A stretch of 64,000 nt of DNA from Buddleja alternifolia. Its lineage: Eukaryota > Streptophyta > Magnoliopsida > Lamiales > Scrophulariaceae. The DNA lies in NCBI GenBank assembly GCA_019426215.1, contig CM033402.1, positions 18,729,104-18,793,103 on the forward strand, given 5' to 3'. The notes under the pieces are model-generated. The model ran no database searches. It saw only the letters and a list, made by a program, of their open reading frames with translations, and was not told the DNA's origin. Position 1 is the first letter of the stretch. Every line of letters begins with the position of its first letter. Of the stretch, positions 33,836 through 44,467 are shown in pieces. A program made the translations under genes and the position numbers.

Positions 33836-34972
33836 TTTTTTTTGAAGAGAATCCGTGAATATATATTAGGATAAGTCAGCCACAATCAAACCCAAAACAA
33901 CTCCAGTTACAAATAAACGAGTACCACGTGCTAAACAACGAACAACACAAATACCAGATCTACGAAAGAAAGGAAAACGACTAGAAGAAAGTAAAACAGA
34001 CAACAACCGAAAATCAGAAACGAAAAGACCCACAGAAGACGTGTATTCCGATGGTGAGATAATTTTTTGAAAGAGGGATAGACAATCCCCCTCGAGAACC
34101 ACAAAACTCCAACCTTGCAGATTCAATGTAGTAAGCCCATCTACACACGCCAATGCCCGGGCAACAATCCCCACTCCTACACCTTTCGGGTCAGGAAAAA
34201 GGGCTCCATCAAAGATAATTTTCACCCACTCAATTGCTGGCGGAGACCAATGCATGCAAGTTGTATCAGTAATATGTATTCTTGGAATGACCAAAAACAT
34301 GGCACCTACGAGGAAGCACCTTTGGCAAAAATCAAAACCCAAACGGCTCAAACAAAACGAAAAGACAAAAAAGACACAAACAAATAAAATGCGGAAATTA
34401 GAAAGACGCAAAGAACACCACAATAGAATCATATCAAAAGGATGTGGTGAGTCCAAAATCTGACCCAAGAGTTGACCAAGCCCTCGGTCAAGGTCGACAT
34501 TTTCAGCCCGGGTCAAGAGGAGGCTTTGGTGGGGAAAACTCAGATCTAGCCTTAAAGATGGCAGATCTGACCTTTGGCCCACTGAAAAAGGCCATGACCA
34601 GACGGAAGGGCGGGAAGAGGGAGGCCTCCAGGCAGAGGAGAGGAGGCTGCTGCACGGAGACGCCAGATCTGGCGGCAGTGGGGATGAAGACGGCGACGAC
34701 GAAGTGGCATCCGAAGGCTGTCGGCGGTGGTGATACTTTTGTGAGAAATGTGATGAAATCCTCCATCTAAGGTGAGGTGGAGGAAGAACAAAGGAACCCT
34801 CACGTCACTTTCTCTACAAGAGAGAAAATGACAGAGGGAGAGAAAAGCTTGAAAAGGGGAAAAATGGAGAAGAAGCTCTCACAGTGGAGAGAGAATTACT
34901 CCCACTAGAGAGAGAAAGTTTTTATTAGATGCACAATTGAATGGACTAACTTTAAGTAATTCATTCAAAGAC
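33836..34972 (-). mobile_element. Internally deleted LINE derivative, about 1.1 kb, minus strand
   Basis: It ends in a poly-A tail (plus-strand T run at 33833-33843) and is flanked by a 17-bp duplication with one mismatch (33819-33835 and 34973-34989, CCCTTTCTTTAAGTCTT-like). The 3' half encodes an RNase H-like domain as found at the C-terminus of some plant LINE ORF2 proteins. The 5' half has a pyrimidine-rich leader (minus sense) and a possible ORF1-like start. Endonuclease and RT are missing, so it must have moved using another LINE's enzymes (inference). Confidence 0.8.
33866..34582 (-). CDS. RNase H-like ORF of the LINE derivative, 238 codons
   Basis: One uninterrupted frame. Residues about 110-200 contain an RVT_3/RNase H-like stretch: W-S-P-P-A-I-E-W-V-K-I-I-F-D-G-A with the first catalytic aspartate (FDGALF), then GVGVGIVARA, and VVLEGDCLSLFQKII with the E/D motif. 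Residues 60-100 are hydrophobic and cysteine/phenylalanine-rich and look like read-through of non-coding sequence. The ORF joins LINE 5' material to the 3' RNase H domain. Whether it is translated is unknown; the open frame may be fortuitous. No stop or frameshift is present. Confidence 0.6.
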   Translation of the reverse strand: MGQRSDLPSLRLDLSFPHQSLLLTRAENVDLDRGLGQLLGQILDSPHPFDMILLWCSLRLSNFRILFVCVFFVFSFCLSRLGFDFCQRCFLVGAMFLVIPRIHITDTTCMHWSPPAIEWVKIIFDGALFPDPKGVGVGIVARALACVDGLTTLNLQGWSFVVLEGDCLSLFQKIISPSEYTSSVGLFVSDFRLLSVLLSSSRFPFFRRSGICVVRCLARGTRLFVTGVVLGLIVADLS

Positions 34973-34989
34973 CCCTTTCTTTAAATCTT

Positions 34990-35408
34990 AATTATGATTT
35001 TTTTTTTCTTCCATGTGAGTATTTAGCTCTTCCAAGTTTCAATCTACTAATCATATTATCAAAAGAATTCACTCATACATTATTGTTTCAATAAAACTAT
35101 TGTATTGACATATGAGAAATGTTAAAGATGCGACGAGTGCTCACACCCCTAATCTTGTTTCAATTTTTCTTTTGCCTTCAGTGTTTTGAAAATTTGAGTA
35201 TATCCAGTAACTTATATCGTGCAAGATCATTTCATCCCATTAACTAAACATAGACCAAATTCTATCTCATAAATTCAATTTTTAGATGGTTTTAATTCTA
35301 TCTCTATCACGCTCTCATTTGGACGTTCTGAGAGTTCAACTTGAGATTTAAACTTTTCTGCTATGTTCATATTTCCTTTCATTTACAGTCACTCACATAA
35401 TCTAAATC
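34990..35408. other. AT-rich spacer
   Basis: Short non-coding stretch between the LINE derivative and the next copia element. Nothing recognisable. Confidence 0.6.
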
Positions 35409-35413
35409 CTAAA

Positions 35414-35920
35414 TGTTGTGGAACTCAGAGTCATATTCCACCAAATATAGAAATAGCGAGGAAAATATTGTACTAGAAAACCACACTAGATTGAATTCCC
35501 AGGAAAGATTGGAGGCGTCACAACGGTCGCGCTTAAAACCCAACCTCCTCGACAGAATTAACTAGACGAATTTAATAGCACAATATAACACTACAACTAT
35601 AACTAACAATGGCTACTTGAAGAATAACACAAAATAAAGAACACCAAATATAACGAGGTTCGGCTAATTTAGCTTACGTTCTCGGACCCCACCAAAATAT
35701 TTCACTACACAAAAGAAAGGACCAAAAGTGAAATATACAAAACAATAGAGGAGGAAAGAAGAATAGCCAAAGATGAGAGGCTAAGGGATATCAAACAACT
35801 AAAGGGTGGATCCCTTTTTATAGGAAAAGAGATGGCCCTTTACAAAATTCTTCCTATGTGGGACAAATTGCTCTTTCATTATCAAAGGGAAATGAGCCAT
35901 TTCTTCACCACAATTCAACA
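35414..35920 (-). repeat. 3' LTR of the young copia element
   Basis: 507 bp, TGTTGTGG to TTCAACA in plus coordinates. Next to it (35921-35932) is the polypurine tract, minus AAGGTGGAGATT. The TATA box lies at 35815-35822. Confidence 0.95.
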
Positions 35921-35989
35921 AATCTCCACCTTGGCGAATTTCCAAAATCTTCAATCTCCTCGTCAAACGGGGTCACCAAAAATCAATCT

Positions 35990-37771
35990 TCAAACTTTGA
36001 CAATGTTGATCAAGTCCAAACAAAATTTGAACTTGATTGCAGTCACAACTTTTGTCAACATATCAGCAGGATTCTCAGTAGTATGGATCTTCTCGATTCT
36101 GACTCCACCTTCTTCAAGTATCTCTCTTATGAAGTGATACCGAACATCAATGTGCTTCGTCCTTGCATGATAAACTTGGTTCTTTGCTAAATGGATAGCA
36201 CTTTGACTATCACAATGTATTTTCACATACTTTTGTCCAATCCCCAATTCACCAAGCAACCCTTGAAGCCAAATTGCTTCCTTTACAGCCTCTGAAATTG
36301 CCATATACTCTGCTTCCATAGTAGATAGAGCAACCGTTGACTGTAAGGTAGACTTCCAACTGACCGGTGCTTTAGCAAGAGTAAATACGTAGCCTGTAGT
36401 TGATCTACGCTTATCTAAATCACCAGCATAGTCTGAATCGCAATATCCGACTACATACTGACTATGTTCCCGCTCAAATATCAAACCAACATCAGCTGTG
36501 TCATAGATGTATCGCAAAATCCATTTCACAGCTTGCCAATGTTCCTTTCCAGGATCATGCATATACCTGCTCACAACCCCCACTGCTTGGGAAATATCAG
36601 GCCTCGTACACACCATAGCATACATCAAGCTACCAACAGCATTTGCATACGGTACTTTTGACATGTATTCCCGTTCTGCATCAGATTTCGGTGACAAAGC
36701 GGCGCTAAGCTTAAAATGAGGAGCAAGCGGAGTACTAACTGGTTTTGACTTTTCATCAATGCCAAAACGCCTCAACATCCTACTCAGATATTGTTTCTGA
36801 GTCAAACAAAGTCTCCTCAATTTTCTATCTCTGAAAATCTCCATGCCGAGAATCTTCTTCGCCTCACCTAGATCCTTCATCTCGAACTCCCTTTTCAAAT
36901 GAGTCTTCAACTTTTCAATTTCTATTAGACTCGGGGAGGCAATCAACATATCATCAACATACAGAAGAAGATATATGAAGGATCCATCTTGTAGCTTGTG
37001 TAAATACACACAATGATCGTATTTGCTTCTTGTGTACCCAATTCCCATCATAAACTTGTCAAATCGCTTGTACCACTGCCTCGGAGATTGCTTCAATCCG
37101 TACAACGATTTTTGAAGTTTACAAACCAAAATTTCATTTTCAGCAACTTTGAATCCCTCTGGCTGAGTCATATAGATTTCCTCTTCCAAGTCTCCATGTA
37201 AAAATGCAGTTTTTACATCCAACTGAACTAGTTCAAAATCCAACTGTGCTACCAAAGCCAACAAAATTCTAATGGAGGAGTGTTTTACAACTGGAGAAAA
37301 CACCTCATTATAATCAATGCCCTCCTTCTGAGCGTAACCTTTGGCCACCAATCTGGCTTTGTAGCGAACATCACATTGGCTAGGAAATCCATCTTTCTTT
37401 GCAAATACCCATTTGCATCCAATTGCCTTCTTTCCCTTCGGGAGACTGGCCAGTTCCCATGTTTGATTCTTATGAAGGGACTACATTTCTTCACTCATGG
37501 CAATCCTCCACTTATTTTTCTCTGGTCCTTTGATTGCTTCAATATAAGTGGTAGGAACATCATCAGCGGCAATTGCAGATGCACAAACCACCATATCATC
37601 AAAGCGAGCAGGCTTTCTGATTGTCCTCTTTGGCTTGCTAGTTGCAATTGATTCAAGTTGCTGTGGAAGTGCTTGGGGTTGAACTTCCTCTTCTTCAAAA
37701 TCTCCTTCTACCGTAGGAGAATGATCAAGAGTTTCTTGATCTGCTGGGACAACAAACTTTTCAAACTCCAC
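35990..37771 (-). pseudogene. Copia reverse transcriptase and RNase H, one stop
   Basis: The frame runs from a proline/glutamate-rich linker (37771) through a single in-frame TAG near 37480, where glutamine is usual, into the RVT_2 domain (GCKWVF, ARLVAKGYAQKEGIDY, DVKTAFLHGDLEEEIYM). It contains the catalytic YVDDMLI. RNase H follows with YCDSDYAGD, TMEAEYMAISEAVKEA and HCDSQSAIHLA, ending with the ADMLTK motif at the stop near 35990. Apart from the TAG the segment is open and all catalytic acidic residues are visible. Confidence 0.92.
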
Positions 37772-37876
37772 CTGTTTGGGAGTACCATCCTACTGTTCTG
37801 CATTCACCTTTTCCAACACGGTAGATTCATCAAAGGTGACATCCCTGCTAAAGATTATTTTCTTTATTTCTGGACA

Positions 37877-38809
37877 CTAAAGGCGATAGCCATTTACACC
37901 AGAGGTGATCCCCATGAACACAACTTTCTTTGCTCTAGGATCCAACTTTGATTCCTTAACATGATAATATGCAGCGGAACCAAACACATGTAAGGAATCA
38001 TAATCAGCAGCAGGCTTTCCAAACCATTTCTCAAATGGTGTTTTTCCATCAATAGCAGTAGATGGTAGACGATTAACGAGATGGCATGCATACGTCACAG
38101 CCTCAGCCCAAAATTCTTTACCCAACCCAGCATTGGATAACAAACACCGAACTTTCTCCAGCAAAGTCCGGTTCATGCGTTCTGCCACTCCGTTCTGTTG
38201 TGGTGTATGTCTGACAATGAAGTGTCTGACAATGCCTTCATCCTCACAAAATTTCTGAAATGGACCACTCCTAAATTCTCCACCATTGTCTGTACGGAGA
38301 CGTTTGACCTTTTTATCAGTCTGAGTTTCCACCATCTTTTTCCAATTGAGGAATACCTCAAACACTTCATCCTTTGTCTTCATCGTATACACCCAAACTT
38401 TCCGGGAAAAATCATCAACAAAGGTTACAAAATAGTGCTTCCCTCCCAAAGAACTCGTTTTTGAGGGACCCCATACATCCGAATGAACATAATCCAAGAT
38501 ACCCTCAGTATTATGGATTGCTGTTCCAAATTTAACCCTTGTCTGTTTCCCACAAACACAAAGTTCACAAAACTCCAATTTGGAGTATTTCACTCCTTTT
38601 GTTTTGTGAACGACCTCTGATGAACAAAACTTCTGCATCTCCGCCTGAACAAACTTGCTTGTCCTTCTCAGTTCATAACTGTATAGGGCAGCACAAACTT
38701 CGCTAAGAGATACAACAGCAGCCTTCCCGTGAAGTAGAGTGGTTTCAAGAAACTCAAACTCCTCAGGAAGGGATCCCAGCAACATCAGAGCCAAATCCTT
38801 CTCATCCAA
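37877..38809 (-). pseudogene. Gag remnant fused to copia integrase
   Basis: It begins in late Gag (DLALMLLGSLPEEFEFLETT, then LYSYELRR) and passes directly into the integrase zinc region (FCELCVCGKQTRVKF). Nucleocapsid knuckle and protease are therefore deleted in frame. The integrase core is intact: HSDVWGP, RLRTDNGGEF and GVAERMNRTLL with exact D-x35-E spacing. The C-terminal part (HVFGSAAYYHV) continues to 37877, after which stops intervene up to the RT region. Without a protease the polyprotein could not be processed by this copy. Confidence 0.9.
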
Positions 38810-39014
38810 ATTTCCGTTCTTTTTCCTCTATATCATTTGGTTTCTTTTCTTCAATAGCTAAGTATAGACCTTGTTGAAAGAGTGCGTCTACAACTTCGCT
38901 TTGCCACATACCAAAATGGCATGTGCCATCAAAAGACTCCACTGCCAATCGTGTATTCGCCACAGTGGTTCTCGCCCAAATGGACGACGAAGATGCTTTT
39001 GAGGTAACTTCCAT
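38802..39014 (-). pseudogene. Copia Gag N-terminus, truncated
   Basis: A 70-codon frame begins MEVTSKASSSS and includes the Gag opening motif SFDGTCHFGMWQSEV. It ends after KERKFG because a deletion fuses it out of frame to DEKDLALMLLGSLPEEF. In related copia Gag proteins these two motifs are separated by well over 100 residues, so most of the Gag core is absent. It overlaps the next segment by a few bases in another frame. Confidence 0.85.
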
Positions 39015-39150
39015 TTTTTGTTACAAATTATTCTTCAATAGCCCTCCAAATGCGAAAGCCAAATAACCCGGGAAAACTTTTCTGATGTGGAAGATCAGAT
39101 TAAACTGCGACCACAGAGCATACTCAGAATACCCGAGCTCTGATACCACT

Positions 39151-39657
39151 TGTTGTGGAACTCAGAGTCATATTCCACCAAATATAGAAATAGCGAGAGA
39201 AATATTGTACTAGAAAACCACACTAGATTGAATTCCCAGGAAAGATTGGAGGCGTCACAACGGTCGCGCTTAAAACCCAACCTCCTCGACAGAATTAACT
39301 AGACGAATTTAATAGCACAATATAACACTACAACTATAACTAACAATGGCTACTTGAAGAATAACACAAAATAAAGAACACCAAATATAACGAGGTTCGG
39401 CTAATTTAGCCTACGTCCTCGGACCCCACCAAAATATTTCACTACACAAAAGAAAGGACCAAAAGTGAAATATACAAAACTATAGAGGAGGAAAGAAGAA
39501 TAGCCAAAGATGAGAGGCTAAGGGATATCAAACAACTAAAGGGTGGATCCCTTTTTATAGGAAAAGAGATGACCCTTTACAAAATTCTTCCTATGTGGGA
39601 CAAATTGCTCTTTCATTATCAAAGGGAAATGAACCATTTCTTCACCACAATTCAACA
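39151..39657 (-). repeat. 5' LTR of the young copia element
   Basis: 507 bp, seven differences from the 3' LTR. It is followed inward by two bases and the primer site TGGTATCAGAGCTCGGGT (39131-39148, minus strand). Confidence 0.95.
39552..39559 (-). promoter_or_regulatory. TATA box in the 5' LTR of the young copia element
   Basis: TATAAAAA on the minus strand, preserved at 35815-35822 in the other LTR. Transcription would be expected to start about 30 bp downstream, near 39525. Confidence 0.55.
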
Positions 39658-39662
39658 CTAAA

Positions 39663-41152
39663 TTCACAACAACAAAACAAAACGAGTTTCTATGATGTAC
39701 TTGAAATACCTGCCTCTACTTTTCCTTAGAGATTCTTCAATTCTTCTTCATCTTTCGATAATCTATGGACTCAAATGGAATCTATAGTTTAAAATCTAGA
39801 GCTAATTATTAGATTTTCAATATCTGTAATACCCATCCATTTTGTAGCAAACTACATTCCTGCTATCCTATTTATTATCAATTGAAAACTTTACTTTTCT
39901 AAAATTTTAAAACAAGGTATATCATTTCTTTCTTAATTCATTCTTAATCCAGTAAATTTGATTAACTGCTCTTCTGGACTTTATTGATGAACTACTAGCG
40001 AAAATAGTGATATATACCGTAAATTTGTTTCCTTGATCCTAACCTGTTCTCATAAACTGTACACTCAAATACTAAAATCCATTCATAATATTTGTAGCAG
40101 TGACCGATATTAACATTCATAATAATTATTTTCAGGAGTTAATAGATAAACTAAGATCTATCGCTTGGTCTCAATTGAAGTTTTATTATGGCATTAAGTT
40201 GTCCTGTTGTATGAAGATTTGATCCGTAAATTTGTAGTAACCACTCATCTAAACTATTTGATACTTGGTATAGCAGTAAGTTCTTACTAACTAAAAAAAA
40301 GGATTTTGAAGTCTAGTTCAGCTTTTCCATCGTCAAAATGGTCTTCAGTAACTCATCTATTTCTTGTAGTTTTAGCTCAATGATTATTTATTTCGGAATG
40401 ATATCGTAAAGTTTCCTTTGAATTTGTTTCATAATTGTTACTAGTTTCCAACCCATGTATCACTAAAGCATATTTATTGACAAAACTTCCCGAACTATTA
40501 TTTGATATCATTTAAACTTGTTTAATCTTCATATATAATTCTGATATTCCTTTTTTATACACTACAACTCACATAACCAAAGAATTCAAAACGATAGGTT
40601 AACTTATCCTACTTTTAGAACTTCGTACGTGCTTAAGAAATTACTCATTTTACATATGTCCTCCTTCCAAGGTCATCGAGTAAACCTTTTTCCTTATTCT
40701 TTTCGGTAACTTCTGATAGTTTAAAAAGCTATGTGAATATCATATATTCATCGCCCAATGATTCCACAAGAATTGTCTTGGATTTTCATTCATAGACATA
40801 CCTCACTTAGCAATCCAAATGTATTGCCTCCAAAGATATTCACGTTACTCCCCTTTTTCCCTTCTCTCAATTTTATGTAAAAGTCATTCTCTTAGTTCTG
40901 ATGGCCAACTAAGAGAAGAAGCCAGATATATATAATACAAAAGATCGTTAGAAACGTAAGGAGGGAGTATCTTCATAGAATTCTCAGGGATCTCAAATCT
41001 AGGTGTGGGTAGATGTATATGAGATTCAAACTCTTTTGAATTTTCCTCTAGGAACAACTTTCTTGATTTATCCATTCTAATTTTCAAGTATATATATTTT
41101 ATATATATTCCGGAAGAAAATTAATTGAACTTTCACAAATTGCAATCATGTC
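39663..41152. other. AT-rich spacer
   Basis: No gene is supportable in about 1.5 kb. The best ORF (40884-41087, minus, 67 codons) has no motif. Content is AT-rich. Confidence 0.55.
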
Positions 41153-41305
41153 CATCAACATATTGCAATTAAACCCCTAGCAAGAGAGACTTTATAGTGA
41201 GGCCCTTTCCTACAAATTTATTAATTTTCATCAATATATTGTAATTAAACCCCTAGCAAGAGAGGCTTCATAGTGAGGCCCTTTCCTGCAAATTTATTAA
41301 TTTTC
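41153..41305 (+). repeat. 76-bp tandem duplication
   Basis: Two copies (41153-41228 and 41229-41304) start at 'catcaa.atattg.aattaaacccc' and differ by a few bases. No coding meaning is seen. Confidence 0.9.
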
Positions 41306-41545
41306 TTCCACCAAACTATACTCTATCGAGTTAATAGAAATCAATAACAATCACAGTCAATTCCCTTACTAAAACATTCTTGATTTTCCTTTTAATTGGA
41401 CTCTGAAAAAGACTTTGAAAAACTTTTATAATATTTATAGAAATAATATTTTCCAAAATAACACCGGCCGATTTTTGAGTTCAATATTTGGAAAATCACT
41501 TGAGTATACTTCTCATATGAGATGATGGATTCATTATTGAGCATT
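41306..41545 (-). repeat. Probable outer part of an old copia 3' LTR, interrupted by the gypsy element
   Basis: The gypsy element is flanked by GCATT on both sides, so this DNA was originally continuous with 48528-49082, which ends as a copia LTR beside a polypurine tract. The LTR must therefore start somewhere in or left of this interval. Without its partner LTR I cannot place the boundary. Confidence 0.5.
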
Positions 41546-42864
41546 TGTTAACACCCGTAACAACACGGTATCAACAAATAATAAAGAGTAAGTAAGATCG
41601 TCTCCACAGGGAAGGTTGTCAAGTACCAAACGAAGTTTATCCTATTATTTAGACTATTGATTAGCAAGATTTTAGATTTTAACTAATTAAAAACAGAAAT
41701 ATATAATAACAAAATTAATAAACAATAATTCCATAAATGGAAAGCTTAGAGATTAAGACTTCATCAAGGTATTTTTATGGATTATGAACATCATTGGATT
41801 GTCAATTTTTGCATTCGTTAAAGACCTGAATTTTCTTAATTACATGGATACTCTCCAGAGATCTCCATGAGTATCCAACTAAACTCGTTCTCGTCACTCC
41901 CATGATCAATAACTAATTTAGATGAATTCATTAATTTCCATGAAATTCGTTAGCTAGCCTCATGCACAATTACTAATATCCCTATTGAGTAACTTAAACT
42001 CGTCTATCAAATCTGAACTAATGAATTAATTCACCTCCCGATACTTCTCAATTCATCTTAAATCATGTATTTGGTGGCCAATCATCTACAAGCATTACAC
42101 CCTCATTGATAGATTAATTAAAGCAAGAAATAACCCAATGAAAATCAACAATCCATAATAATACTCAAGACTACATCTTAAACTCTAGAAAATTATTTAG
42201 CTACTCATAATAAAACAAGAAAAAGAAATAATTTGCATAAAATTAAGAATTCTCATGTTTAACAATGGTGGAAAACAATAAGAACAATTGGGGAAGAAGG
42301 AGAATTCAAGAAAAACCAAGATGAACCCTTATGTTGATGGCAAAAATCAAGATTTCTCTTTTTTCTCTTCAAAAGCTTCCTTTTCTTTCTCTCTCCCAAT
42401 TTAGTCTTCTCTCCTCTAAAAGAATCTAAAACTCTCCTATTTTTCTGACTTCTTCTATTTATATAGGAATTCTAATTACAAAAAGCCCAACAAAAGACCC
42501 AACATCTGAGCCCAGCCAGAATTTCTGATTTCTGCGCGCTGCACAGTGGTGCCGAATATTTGCACCACTGTGCCAATTCTACTGTTCACTTTTTTCTTTA
42601 CTTTTTCTTCAACTCAACTCTTTTTGTTTGGACTCTTCTTTACTTCTCTTTAAGTCTCTTAGTTGAATTCTTCACTTTGCTTAGAAATCCCTTCATTTAC
42701 TCGTCAAATCAATCGTCATTTGCCTATAAAAGCATTTAAACGACTTAGAAGCCAAAATACTCAAATACAAATAAAAACAACTAAAAAGATCAACCCAAGA
42801 TATGAATTCAAGACAAATGTGAGCTAAAAACATACTAAATCAATGTTACTTTTAAGACCTAACA
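41546..42864 (-). repeat. 3' LTR of the gypsy element
   Basis: TGTTAACACCCG to CCTAACA in plus coordinates. It matches 47165-48522. A TATATAAATA box lies at 42456-42465 (minus). A perfect 12-bp inverted repeat GCACAGTGGTGC...GCACCACTGTGC lies at 42541-42573. Confidence 0.93.
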
Positions 42865-44467
42865 AACACCCCACACTTAACCTTTTACTCGTCCTCCAGT
42901 AAATCTAAAACAAACAAATAAAATAACACCACTTTCATAGGGAACACGATTGCACTTAGCACATGCAACAAACCGTTAAATCCCTAGGTTTCTCGTGAGG
43001 GTTTGCAGTGAATATACCCACAAAATTCTCGACATGTACCTACTTGTATCATTGTTTCTCAACTTAGCAACTAGCCACAACAATTGGGCATCCCCACAAT
43101 TATCATACAAGATCTAACATGAACGCACAAATTACTATCTTCCACAATATAAACACTTTTGTTCAAAGTCAACACACTAATTCAAACCAAGTCTAATTTA
43201 AATATGCATCCACATGGAAAGATAAATTCTAGCAAGCGAAATTTCTCAGCTACATCAAGCAAACACAAACATTCTGCATATCACTGTTTCATTTCCTTCT
43301 TTTACGTAACACTCATTAACCCGTGCAATGTTTTGTTCTTTTAGGCTTTCTATGACACCCATTTAACGAGTTTTAGGTCAATGACTCTCAAACCAGACGG
43401 TCTTAAGGCATTAGGTGTCAAAACACCCCAAAGAACTTAATCACTCGAGTGACAAAAGCCACAGAACAAAACTAGGTTTTTATTCACTCAATATCAAGGC
43501 ATTTATTCAATTTATTGCTCTTGAAGCTCTTTTTCCCTTTTTTTTCTTTTTCTCTAGCAATTTTTTTCTTCTTCTTCAACTCTGCGCACAATTTCATAAT
43601 GTATCCAACAAATTTGTAATTGCTTTCTCTCACCGATCAATTCCCTCTACTAAAACTCGTGTGTAGTGTGCATGGATGCATATCAAATTTTCCAAAATTT
43701 AGAAGAAAGTGAGCAACTCGCAAAAAGTATCCATATTACGGAAAATAGGTCTATTTGTTCATTTCAATCTATAGTTCTAATGTGGGAACTAAAGTGTTGC
43801 AAACAAGTCACCAAATCAATCAACAATTCAACAAAAATATGTACATGTCCTTTCTTTCACCAATTTTCTAGATCACACCACCCCACACTTGAATCATTCA
43901 TCAATATAAACACGCACACACCCCACACTTAAAACATGACATTGTCCTCAATGGACTCACACATAAGTATAGGCATACGCATAATCATATTGAAATAAAA
44001 CAAGAGGATGAAAGAGAGACTCCCCTACGGATATGCATGAAGGCCCGGGAGTCGATAGGGTGGTGCTTATGTGGAAGGAGGTGGTGGTGGATAATGGTTG
44101 AGTGAGGTGGCGGTGAATAATGGTTGAGTGAGGTGGCGGTGACCCATGGAAATAAATGTTGACCTCCCAGCAGCCACACCATTTTTTTTTTAAAAAAAAA
44201 GGGCAGGGAATTCAGCGCGGTGTGGTGCCAAAATTCGGCACAGTGGTGCCAAATTGCCTTTTTTTTTTTTTGGGCACCACCATATGCTTGAATTATCTTG
44301 AAAGCATACATAAAAAACATTAGAGTGGCAGTAGATAAACAAGAAAATACGAGAAAAATATAACAGAAACAAATATAAAACAAAGACAACGAAACTCAAA
44401 CGAAAACAAAATGAAAGAAACCCTTGGGTTACCTCCCAAGCAGCTTGTTTAAAGTCATTAGCTCGAC
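42865..44467 (-). other. Non-coding 3' region of the gypsy element
   Basis: Read on the minus strand it contains two copies of a GTGTGGGG-rich string preceded by 'gaggacaatgtcatg' (about 43868-43955), and again beside the 3' LTR at 42865-42885. This purine-rich AAGTGTGGGG block is typical of plant Athila-type elements. GTGGTGCC motifs shared with the LTR hairpin recur at 44215-44250. ORFs in this block carry no domain. Confidence 0.75.

Larger units (their letters stand above)
35414..39657 (-). mobile_element. Young Ty1-copia element lacking part of gag and the protease
   Basis: A 4.24-kb minus-strand element with two 507-bp LTRs and a perfect 5-bp target duplication CTAAA (35409-35413 and 39658-39662). 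The LTRs differ at 7 positions by direct comparison (about 1.4 percent), so insertion is recent. Gag is cut down and the zinc knuckle and D-S-G protease are missing, while integrase, RT and RNase H are present. The sequence style is that of the Tork-like copia group (inference). Confidence 0.93.

Noticed and set aside
34444..34803. ORFs over the GC-richer 5' part of the LINE derivative (both strands)
   Set aside because: They overlap each other in several frames and look like shadows of LINE 5' sequence. Only the frame reaching the RNase H-like domain was kept.
40884..41087. 67-codon minus-strand ORF as a small host gene
   Set aside because: No motif, AT-rich surroundings, no supporting signals.
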